64,000 nucleotides of DNA, taken from Phytophthora colocasiae (taxonomy: Eukaryota > Oomycota > Peronosporomycetes > Peronosporales > Peronosporaceae). Positions 56,566 to 64,000 of this stretch are shown here, one piece after another (position 1 is the stretch's first letter; every line of letters begins with the position of its first letter). The position numbers and the translations under genes were made by a program. Location of the stretch: positions 620,001-684,000 of the forward strand of contig JAGKQI010000048.1 in NCBI GenBank assembly GCA_018806915.1. The letters run 5' to 3'. The notes beneath the pieces are model-generated. The model searched no databases and was not told the DNA's origin. It saw nothing but the letters and a program-made list of their open reading frames with translations.

Positions 56566-57582
56566 ATGAAGTTGCCGTCTAGGTTCCCAGTGTCCAAGTT
56601 TCCATCAAGCGCCATGACTCAAATGAAGACGAATGATCAATCCGACAAGGACTGGTTGGAAGAGCAGCGTGAGGCCTCCTTACCCGACGATGAGACTACA
56701 GTCGTTGTTGACGACAAGAGCGTCGTCGTCCTCACGACCGAGGAGTTAACTCCTGTACCCGACATCTCGAGCTCCACAGTGGACGACGCCTTGCACGTCT
56801 TGACGAAGACTTTGGACTGGCTACAGCTGTATGAAGCTGTCGTGATCTTGCGCCGAGCCATTGTGCATCATAATGATCTGATCACTACCACGCACGTCGA
56901 AGGACTCCTGCGTCCTCTTGCGCTGGAATGCGACAGTCTCCGATCGTCTCCGTCCAAGAACGGTCTTCTAGCTGTCGCCGAATGCTTCGAGTTCTTACCT
57001 CGCTCCACCTTGGAGCGTCCATTATTTGGCGGTGGGCACCCAGAAGTGCTCGACGTGATTCTGCGTCGCTCTGTGTGTGAGAAGAAGTTCCTCCGAGACG
57101 CTGCGTTGATCGCAGCTCAGAAACTCGCGACTCATTTAGCCGGGAAACCTCTACTAGCTGCAACTGCCCGGTACGGCACCAACAAGAACGGGAAACTGTG
57201 TGGAACGGCTGCGAAAATCATCGCAACAAGTCTGGAACGTCTGCAAAAGGATCAGCAAACAGTAACGAAAGGGAGTGAATACTTGAAAGCAGTGTATCGA
57301 GCTCTAGCAGCTTTCCGGGAGAGCAAGGACGGAACGGCTCGAGCTGAAGCAACCATAGGATTCCAACGGTTAGGCGAGCTTTTAGGCTCGAAGGACCTTG
57401 AAATCGGCTTGAAGGAAGCTCTTCCAGGTGCAGGACAGGCTGGTATCGTGGCTCGTATCCTGAAAGACGCTTTCCCAAAGACCACCGCTACTAAATCTCG
57501 ACCTACCTCGTCGCTACGGGATCGTATGCGGCAGGATGTCAATGGCCGGACAGGAGCTGTGACTGTAACTCGCAATCGCTAA
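56566..57582 (+). CDS. TOG/CLASP N-terminal-like domain protein
   Basis: 338 residues from the ATG at 56566. After a charged N-terminus, residues 65-290 form HEAT-like helical pairs of the CLASP_N/TOG type: DALHVLTKTLDWLQLYEAVV, LRRAIVHHND, LLRPLALECDSLRSSPSKNG, LLAVAECFEFL, FLRDAALIAAQKLATHL. TOG domains bind tubulin and control microtubule growth, and single-TOG proteins of this size occur in ciliated protists. The C-terminus is basic (RPTSSLRDRMRQDVN). Its 3' end is 58 bp from the convergent pyruvate kinase stop. No domain beyond TOG is visible. Confidence 0.7.
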   Translation: MKLPSRFPVSKFPSSAMTQMKTNDQSDKDWLEEQREASLPDDETTVVVDDKSVVVLTTEELTPVPDISSSTVDDALHVLTKTLDWLQLYEAVVILRRAIVHHNDLITTTHVEGLLRPLALECDSLRSSPSKNGLLAVAECFEFLPRSTLERPLFGGGHPEVLDVILRRSVCEKKFLRDAALIAAQKLATHLAGKPLLAATARYGTNKNGKLCGTAAKIIATSLERLQKDQQTVTKGSEYLKAVYRALAAFRESKDGTARAEATIGFQRLGELLGSKDLEIGLKEALPGAGQAGIVARILKDAFPKTTATKSRPTSSLRDRMRQDVNGRTGAVTVTRNR

Positions 57583-57640
57583 TACAAAACAATCTAACGC
57601 TGTGTATTCCTTGGCTTTAAAAGGTTGCTAGTCTTTGGTC

Positions 57641-59218
57641 TTACTGGACGTCAGCAACGCCGATGAGGATCTCCCGGCCCAGGTCATCCGACAACTTGTC
57701 ACCGCTGATGACCACGACGCGGTCGCCGGCCGACAACCAGCCCATCTTCTTGGCGTGGGCAATAGCTTCGGCAGTAGTAGGCGCGCGCTCCAGGTAGTCT
57801 GGGACGACCGGGTACAGGCCACGGTGGATCTGCAGCTGACGACCGACCTTGAGGTCCGTCGTGAAGCACATGACCGGCACGGTGGGTTTGTACTTGGCCA
57901 CCTTACGAGCCGTGTAACCCGTGCGGGTCAGCACGATCATGAGCTGCGCGTTCATCTCGTTGGCGGTTTTCACAGCCGACGACACGGCGGACTCGACGTC
58001 CGACGTGGGCGGGTCGAACTGGAACTTGGCCTGGTAGTTGGGCTGCAGCAGGAGCTGGTCGGCCTCCTTGATCACCGTGTTCATGGTGGCGACCGACTCG
58101 ATCGGGTACTTGCCCTGAGCGGACTCACCACTGAGCATGACGCAGTCAGCACCGTCCAGAACGGCGTTACCGACGTCCGAGACTTCAGCACGGGTGGGGC
58201 GCGGGTTGTTCTGCATGGACTCGAGCATCTGCGTGGCCACAATGACAGGCTTGCCGACGGCGTTACAGCGGTCTACCATCATCTTCTGGTACGTCAGGAC
58301 CTTCTGGGCCGGCACTTCAACGCCAAGATCGCCACGCGCGCACATGACGCCGTCCGAAGCCTCGAGGATCTCCTCGAAGTTCTGGATTCCCTCCAGGTTC
58401 TCGACCTTGGAGATGATCTTGGGCGCGATGTAGTTCGGCTGGTTGGACCAGTGCTTCTTGATGCACGTGTCCACGAACGAGCGGATCTCGTGCACGTCAC
58501 TGGCCTTACGGATGAACGAGGCAGCGATGAAGTCGATGTCGTGCTCCACGCCCCAGTCCAAGTCGCGCTTGTCCTTGTCGGACAGAGCCGGCAGTTCGAC
58601 AATCAAACCGGGAAGGTTCACACCCTTGCGGTTGCCGATCTCCTCCGTGTTCATGATGTCGCACGTGATCTCCTTCTCGCCCACGCTCGTGCACGTCAGT
58701 CGGATCAAACCGTCCGACAGTAGCACCGTGTCACCGACTTTGACGGTCTCTGCAAGCTGCTGGTACGTGACGTAGAACTTGTCTGCCGTACCCTTGAGTT
58801 CGAACTCCGGGTCGGTCGTAAGCACCACCGACTTGCCCTTCTCCAGCTTGATCTTCTTGCCGTCCAGCATCTTTCCCGTGCGGATTTCCGGTCCCTTGGT
58901 GTCGTGCAGCACCGCACGCAGGTTAAACTTGGCGTCGGCCTCAGCGTGGACGCCACGGCACGCGCGCAGGTTGGTGACACGCAGCAGAGCCTCGTCGTAC
59001 TCAGCGTGGGAGAAGTTGATGCGCATGATGCGCAGTCCCTCGTTCGTGAGCTTCTGCAGCATGTCGAACTGTTCCGACACGGGACCGATGGTACCGACGA
59101 TCTTGGTCATGGAGAACTTGGAGCTGCGCGGGTTCTTGTACAACTCCGAGGCGGAGGCGATGCTGCGTGCATTGCGCACAGAGTTTTTCACAGATCGGAG
59201 GGCGACGCGACGCAGCAT
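57641..59218 (-). CDS. PYK: Pyruvate kinase, probably mitochondrial
   Basis: 525 residues from the preferred ATG at 59218. The frame is open 36 codons further upstream but that part is unlike the family. It converts phosphoenolpyruvate and ADP to pyruvate and ATP. Visible landmarks: KIVGTIGPVSEQFDML near the N-terminus, RINFSHAEYDE, the substrate and Mg site KIISKVENLEGIQNFEEI with GVMCARGDLGVEV, TRAEVSDVGNAVLDGADCVM, and the C-terminal regulatory domain. The first 25 or so residues (MLRRVALRSVKNSVRNARSI) are Arg-rich and lack acidic residues, like a mitochondrial presequence. Stramenopiles are known to place late glycolysis in mitochondria. It is intact and intronless. Confidence 0.93.
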   Translation of the reverse strand: MLRRVALRSVKNSVRNARSIASASELYKNPRSSKFSMTKIVGTIGPVSEQFDMLQKLTNEGLRIMRINFSHAEYDEALLRVTNLRACRGVHAEADAKFNLRAVLHDTKGPEIRTGKMLDGKKIKLEKGKSVVLTTDPEFELKGTADKFYVTYQQLAETVKVGDTVLLSDGLIRLTCTSVGEKEITCDIMNTEEIGNRKGVNLPGLIVELPALSDKDKRDLDWGVEHDIDFIAASFIRKASDVHEIRSFVDTCIKKHWSNQPNYIAPKIISKVENLEGIQNFEEILEASDGVMCARGDLGVEVPAQKVLTYQKMMVDRCNAVGKPVIVATQMLESMQNNPRPTRAEVSDVGNAVLDGADCVMLSGESAQGKYPIESVATMNTVIKEADQLLLQPNYQAKFQFDPPTSDVESAVSSAVKTANEMNAQLMIVLTRTGYTARKVAKYKPTVPVMCFTTDLKVGRQLQIHRGLYPVVPDYLERAPTTAEAIAHAKKMGWLSAGDRVVVISGDKLSDDLGREILIGVADVQ

Positions 59219-59250
59219 TGCGAATTGGTTTTGAAAACTGGGAAAGTCGA

Positions 59251-59257
59251 CGAATGA
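59251..59257 (-). promoter_or_regulatory. Initiator-like element of pyruvate kinase
   Basis: TCATTCGTCGACTTTCC on the minus strand, 33 nt upstream of the ATG at 59218, similar to the oomycete Inr. It argues against the longer upstream reading frame. Confidence 0.45.
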
Positions 59258-59379
59258 CACAAAAGTTAGTGTATCTCCGGCAGGAAAGGAGCTTTCGAGA
59301 CGCAACCAAGCAGCACTTGAAGCCACAGAGCTGCGTGTCTAGCGTGCAATTTGCACGGGCGATTTGCCATGGAATATGA

Positions 59380-60038
59380 AGGAGTTTTACCTGTTGACGA
59401 GGCGGTTGCTTAGCTTGTGGTGGTGCGCTGTCCGTTGGAATCGTGAGGCGCAGCTTGTCTTTGGTGCTTGGGCAAATAACTCTAAAAGTTGATGTTTGGA
59501 GGAAATGATACCTGTTTAATTAGGTTCTTGCCTCGTCTATGATGGCGCTGTGTGATAGAATCATATGAAGTAGATCTCTTTAATATGATTGAATTGTGAT
59601 ATATAAATTTTGAAATAATATGTTGGAGGTTTATTTGGAGGGCGAAGGCGTCGTGGCGCTTGACATCTGTCTTTAGTAAAGTCAAGAGGATATGAACGTG
59701 ACACCCCTCCACGACTGTAAGACAATCCAATCACTGACCGGCTCCCATCCAATAAGATCGCAGTGGTTGAACCTGGCAACCGAATACTTTAACAAACTGT
59801 GCAAATTAGCCATTTACTTAATAATATCATGTTGTACGGATAATTGTTCGAGGTGTTGTCAAGGAAGCGATGGGAAGTTGGAAGTACCAAGCGGCATTCC
59901 ACTGTAGCATGCGCACAAACTCTCGTTCGACTCGGTACGTCGAGCTTTTCTCACGTGGTAAATACATCAATGTTTCCTACAATTCAAACGTTTTATTGTT
60001 TTTAAACGGAGCACTACCTACTGTGAATTCAACGTGAT
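59380..60038. other. AT-rich intergenic, no gene recognised
   Basis: Upstream of pyruvate kinase. The region 59560-59640 is AT-rich. Small frames on both strands show no family. Confidence 0.35.
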
Positions 60039-61127
60039 CTAAACCACAAGAGAGGACGGTGCGATCTCAGACACAGTGATTCTCGATTTCCACACAGACG
60101 ATTTCTCAATGGAGAGGAATTGAGAAACGTTAGTCGCCATTAGGTTCCACAGACACAGCGAGCAAAAGATGAGCTTCTTTTGCGTCACTTTGAGGTATGC
60201 AGTCACGTATTTCACCTTCTTGTCGCTCTTACACGCGTTGCAAACGCAACCAGAACAAACGCTGCAGATTTCGTTCCCATTCCAGAATTTCCCCCGTCGT
60301 TCTACTTGTTTGAAACAAACAACACAGTCCTGACCGACTATAGGTTTGATCACCTCACTGCAGTCCCTAGTCGTCGACATCAGTGCATTGATAAACCGAG
60401 GGATGATCACTCGTCGAACTCAGCCACTCATTGTGTCCAGCATCCCCCTTTCCTCGAGTTCGTCCTTGTAAAGTGTGTGCTCCTGGAATATCAACTGCGT
60501 GAAGAAGGTGATACCGATACGTACACCATTTGGGAGCTGTAGGATGTCGGGAGCCTCGATGTAGACGTAGTCGTGATTTTTGACCAAGCCTATGGACTTG
60601 AATCGAACATCCAACTCCATCCATTTAACCGCCATAGCCTTGAATCGATCTGCAGGCGTTGATGTTTTTACCCTTGAAAGGAAAAAAGCCTGACCCAGAT
60701 CGTATTTCCATGGCATGAGTCATCACGTCTTCAAGTGTACCAGGGATTGAACCGACACACAATAGCGACTGCAAGGCGCTGGGATCAGCGGTAGGGTTCA
60801 CTTGGAACGGAAGAGAGACTTGCCGTTGTTGTCGCTGGACGAACGCACTAAGATTCTCCTTAGCCTTCACTAGCTTCCAAGTTTTTGGAACGACCGTGCC
60901 GCTGTGCTGGCTGGTAAAAAGCTGATATCGATCCAAACTTGCGTCGATAATCGCCTTGATGATAACTTGCAACTGCGTTGCATCGTTTGGAGAGAGAGAA
61001 ATCGGTTGGAAGGGGCTTTCGGCAGCCTTAAGTTTGTATTGGAAGGACTTCCATCTGTAAGGATGGCAAGGACAGATGAATGTCTGTTTCGAGACACCTG
61101 TACGATGCGTACGGGATCCATCTGCAC
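60039..61127 (-). pseudogene. Decayed START-FYVE gene
   Basis: Pieces of one family member in several frames. 61050-60625 encodes an N-terminal part (SPFQPISLSPNDATQLQ, WKLVKAKENLSAFV, LLCVGSIPGTLEDVMTHAM). 60716-60420 encodes the START middle in another frame (AVKWMELDVRFKSIGLVKNH, YVYIEAPDILQLP). 60410-60039 encodes the finger (CVVCFKQVE, CSVCSGCVCNACK, FCSLCLW). At least two frame changes and a stop separate them, and the family start codon is not visible. A splice-like TTACAG precedes ATGG near 61040, but introns do not explain all breaks. Confidence 0.65.
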
Positions 61128-61472
61128 TGATAACTTGCAGCCTTTGTATTTCTGTGATTGGTGTTCATCTTACTGAAGTTTCGCGAAATAATGGATTGCC
61201 GATGTTATACAATCGATCGATCATGAAATTCGCACCAATACTTGTACCATCCAAACGAACAACGCATATGATTCTGGAATAAGCCACTATTTCGACCGTC
61301 TATCGACTATCGACAGTCAAATGGGTCATGAAAGACAAGTGGCGTAAAGAAAACTGTTGGCTCTCGAAGATCCGAAATTTGCAAAGTCAAAACTTCAAGT
61401 TCTGTGCCAGATACTATCCGGATACGTTGCAATAGTTTAAAGAATAACATTGAAAACAAGAGTACGCTTCAT
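61128..61472. other. Intergenic, no gene recognised
   Basis: Between two decayed START-FYVE pieces. No clear coding signal. Confidence 0.3.
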
Positions 61473-61844
61473 CTACCTGGTACTCGAAAAATCCGTGCTC
61501 TTGGTGGTACTCCGACCTGGAAACCTCGTGGTCCAAACCGAGTGATATGCTGGTCGCTTCAGCTCTGAGTCGCTGTCTAAATCCTCTGCAAAGGAAAACT
61601 CCGGCGCGTTTGAGGTCATGACGTCTGTCAGGCAGGAGAAGCAGAAAACAACTTTCTTGGTTTCTTTTCCCAAATTTGGAGTTTTCTTGAGCTTCTTCTC
61701 AATTTTGCACGAGTTGCAAACGGAATCGCTACAAACGACGCACATGTTGTGCCAATTCGTCAGCTTCGCCAGACGCCCCAAGTGCTTAGTGCACGTGGTA
61801 CAGTGTCCGGAGTGGGAAATAATTAAAAGCTGTTGCGTAGCCAC
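61473..61844 (-). pseudogene. FYVE-like finger fragment, START part missing
   Basis: About 123 codons encoding only the zinc-finger end of the family: CTTCTKHLGRLAKL, CVVCSDSVCNSCKIEKKL, VVFCFSCLTDVM. The START domain is absent and the sequence upstream changes to a repeat region. It is probably the 3' remnant of a family member truncated by rearrangement. Confidence 0.6.
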
Positions 61845-61870
61845 TACATACCTGTTGCTCTAGTCTCAAA

Positions 61871-62598
61871 TACTAATGACCTGTTACACGTACTACGATC
61901 CTGTTAGTTGACAACAGGATTGCAGCCATACAAATCATAGAGCTGAAGAGCTGTTACTTTGATCTGCTCTACTCGAAAGTACTAAAGACCTGTTACTGTC
62001 GCGAGTCGGTCTTGGGCGGGACGGTAGACGCTGCGGGTTACAAGTAGAACGGAACGGTAGAGCGATAAAAGCGCACCACAAAAAGTAAAGAAAAATATAA
62101 AAAGCGATTATTCTTTGACTTGGGGCTTGTGCTGCGGTGCCCAAGGTAAATTCACGACTGACCTCCACCAGCACGCCCTTCCTTCACTGTTTTCCAACGT
62201 CTCACGTCCTCCAGAGTCCTCTTCCTTGTCCTTCCCGGGTCCGTACCTCCTCGACGGTACCACTCACCCCTTCCTCACACATACTCGGGGCGCTGTTAAG
62301 CCCAGCGTAGCTCTAGTCCATGTCTTCCGTCCTTGGCATCAGCTCACACGCAACCTGGCGCACGCTCCACGCTCTTTCTTGGCTGCGCAGACCTCGTTTC
62401 CCTAGCAATAGCGGCGCGCACTCACCCTCGTGCTGGCTGCGACCGGGGCCGGCTCGAACAACTCCTCGCCATACATATGGTCTTCCGCAATGCGACGGGT
62501 CGTGGATCGGGTTTCAGAGGGGGAACGGTCGGGACCGTACCCGAGACGGTGGCCACCGTTCTCACTCGGGACATCACACGTACTACGACCCTGTTAGT
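61871..62598. repeat. Diverged tandem duplication interrupted by a solo LTR
   Basis: TACTAATGACCTGTTAC (61871-61887) recurs as TACTAAAGACCTGTTAC at 61980-61996. ACACGTACTACGATCCTG (from 61886) recurs at 62576 with one change, just past the LTR. The first unit therefore shows what the second looked like before the insertion. Confidence 0.7.
61997..62573. mobile_element. Solo LTR related to the outer gypsy family
   Basis: 577 bp with ends TGTCGCGAGT and ACTCGGGACA, a short terminal inverted repeat of the same TGTC...GACA type as the outer gypsy LTR. TTAC precedes and TCAC follows, a 4-bp duplication with one change. The paralogous uninterrupted unit at 61883-61890 confirms the empty site. It contains several AACGGT/ACCGTT hexamers and a TATAAAAAG stretch near 62096. 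No internal region is present, so it arose by LTR-LTR recombination. Confidence 0.65.
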
Positions 62599-62599
62599 A

Positions 62600-62780
62600 G
62601 CTAATGCACACGAGTTACTGCCAGGATTACAGATAGAACCTTCAAACATGTTACTGAGACTACTTAACTGTTTCTGTATAGCAGTTGTAAAACTGCTTCA
62701 GTAGTTTCAAAACGGCTTCATAAGTTTCAAAACTTCTTTTTGGAGAGCAGTAGTTTCAAAACCTCTACTTGCATTGCTAC
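62600..62780. repeat. Short dispersed GTTTCAAAAC repeats
   Basis: GTTTCAAAAC occurs at 62704, 62724 and 62753, upstream of the MULE transposase. It may be part of a transposon terminal region, but no partner end lies in the window. Confidence 0.4.
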
Positions 62781-62827
62781 TATCTCTTTTAGCCAAAACA
62801 TCCTCACTAAACAATCTGCCCAGTGCA

Positions 62828-64000
62828 ATGGACATTGCTGCGGGGACAACCTACAGCTCGGACAGCTCCTATGCTCCTGATATCGATGATTCTGATGCAT
62901 TCAACTCGGAGAGCTCTGAGATGCACTTCGAGTTCGATGACCCTCCATCTAACGACGCCCACAACGAGGACCGGGGAGGACAAGCTATAGAGAGGCGAGA
63001 TTTCGTTCTGGTTGGAGTACTGTCCACGTTCACGGCAGCTCGCAACCACATGTGTGAACGTGACGAACACATCCACTCGTATGAAACGCGCTACCAGACA
63101 ACTCGGCTTCTCGTACATGTGTTTGTTTGCCGGAGTCACAGAAACTGTCAGCATCGCTACAAAATACGACGAATTAGTGTAGGAGAGACATCAGAAGACG
63201 AAGAATATCATTTGGAAGAGCATGGCGACCACGCTGCGGAGGCGATAGCAATCCGTCGCAGAGGTATCCACCCAATACTTCTCGAAGAAGTTGAAGCCCT
63301 ATTGGAAATGGGTTGGGGTGCCAAGCAGCTTCGAACTTTACTCAACCATAAGTACCGTGATGCACCTAGAATTCTTCGCCTAGTACCAACCCGGAAACAG
63401 CTCGAAAACCGTAAAGCGTTTCTAGAGGTCGATATCTGGGTGGGAAGTCACGAACCATGCATCATTCACTGCGTGGGCAAGTACTCGCCTGTGTACGACT
63501 CGTGACAATTTTTTTACGATCACTGACAATACCGATAGTAGGATGGATGAAATGGTAGTACTGGACACGTTCAGTTTCGATGTGCCAGACGTTGAAGGTA
63601 GATCTTCCTTCGGCATCATTGTGAGTTCTAGACGTGTTTTCCGGAATGTGGTAACCTCAGTTCGTGACCAGGGTGAGGAGCTCGTACTTAGCACGGATGG
63701 GACGTACAAATTGCACTTTGGAGGGTGGACAGTAGTAGATTGCGGGTCTACTGCTGTGTGTTGGGACAGAAATTCTTTCGTGCATCGGTTTGTACCTTGG
63801 GCATACATGTTTGTGCGGAGCGAGTCTGCCAGTGCGTACTCAAGGCAGTTCAGCGTCGTAAGAGAGCGAGCCGGAACAGTTTTCGACGTTGAAGTAAACG
63901 TTGCGTTCGGTACTTTGGGCCATTCCGAAGCTATTGCATCTGCTTTTCAGGCTGAATGGCCAGATGTGTCCCTGCTCACGTGTTGGCCACACCTAGTGCG
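62828..64000 (+). CDS. MULE transposase, interrupted and leaving the window
   Basis: From the ATG at 62828 (MDIAAGTTYSSDSSYAPDID) a frame runs to a TGA at 63503-63505. It has an acidic start and a FAR1/FLYWCH-like zinc-binding region (ARNHMCERDEHIHSYETRYQ, CRSHRNCQHRYK), then EALLEMGWGAKQLRTLLNHK. Sequence of the same protein type resumes at 63543 and is open to the window edge: TDGTYKLHFGGWTVVDCG is the first catalytic block with its Asp, followed by RFVPWAYMFVRSESASAY and ALGTLGHSEA-like residues. The 37-bp gap holds stops in all frames; it may be a small deletion or part of a short intron. The C-terminal catalytic residues are outside the window. Confidence 0.65.

Noticed and set aside
57635..58723. 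362-codon plus-strand frame opposite pyruvate kinase
   Set aside because: It lies entirely inside a conserved enzyme gene and vanishes with it. It is a mirror of GC-rich codon use, unlike the transposon antisense ORFs, which extend far beyond any sense gene.
1..64000. RxLR or Crinkler effector genes
   Set aside because: No open frame with signal peptide plus RxLR-EER or LFLAK motifs was seen in either strand.
1..64000. tRNA, rRNA or other structured RNA genes
   Set aside because: No cloverleaf-like or rRNA-like sequence was recognised by eye. A tRNAscan or Rfam search would be needed to exclude small ones.

Overview
The window looks like a repeat-rich accessory region of an oomycete genome, most like Phytophthora. 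Four things point there: a tandem family of intronless START-domain plus FYVE-like zinc-finger genes, a pyruvate kinase with a mitochondrial presequence, initiator-like TCATTYY motifs 33-38 nt upstream of start codons, and nested Ty3/gypsy, Ty1/copia, hAT and Mutator-like elements. Everything was read by eye and no database search was made, so species and family names are inference.

Layout. 1-1.07 kb: part of a minus-strand SANT/Myb-like ORF that leaves the window. 1.1-4.2 kb: repeats and a broken Mutator-like transposase. 4.3-7.84 kb: two minus-strand START-FYVE genes, the first truncated inside its zinc finger where a 21-bp-periodic repeat begins. 8.09-41.30 kb: a 33.2-kb nest. A large Ty3/gypsy element ('outer', minus strand, TSD ACAG) carries a hAT element (8.38-12.70 kb) in its downstream LTR. 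Its gag holds two head-to-tail copies of a second Ty3/gypsy chromovirus ('inner', plus strand, 24.66-39.99 kb) that share the middle LTR and have one TSD, GGATT. 41.5-49.5 kb: a START-FYVE pseudogene split by a Mutator-like element (9-bp TSD) and a copia element (5-bp TSD, LTRs identical by eye). 49.9-56 kb: three intact START-FYVE genes and one broken one. 56.6-59.2 kb: a TOG/CLASP-type protein and pyruvate kinase, convergent. 60-62 kb: two decayed START-FYVE copies and a solo LTR. 62.8-64 kb: a Mutator-like transposase leaving the window.

How it fits together. The ancestral locus was probably a tandem START-FYVE array followed by the two housekeeping genes, and transposons later pushed the array apart. 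Points of most interest: (i) both gypsy lineages carry a long antisense ORF near the 3' end, and in the inner element it overlaps the integrase/chromodomain tail and starts inside the LTR; (ii) the inner element has a textbook -1 frameshift cassette at the gag-pol junction; (iii) the outer element is packed with the hexamer AACGCT/AACGGT in both orientations; (iv) the hAT and one Mutator-like element carry degraded pieces of host genes (a GBF1-type ARF-GEF and an ABC transporter ATPase); (v) a 21-bp-periodic CACCAAG repeat occurs at two loci, each time where a coding sequence ends abruptly.

Several frameshifts lie at homopolymers, so some apparent breaks could be sequencing errors.
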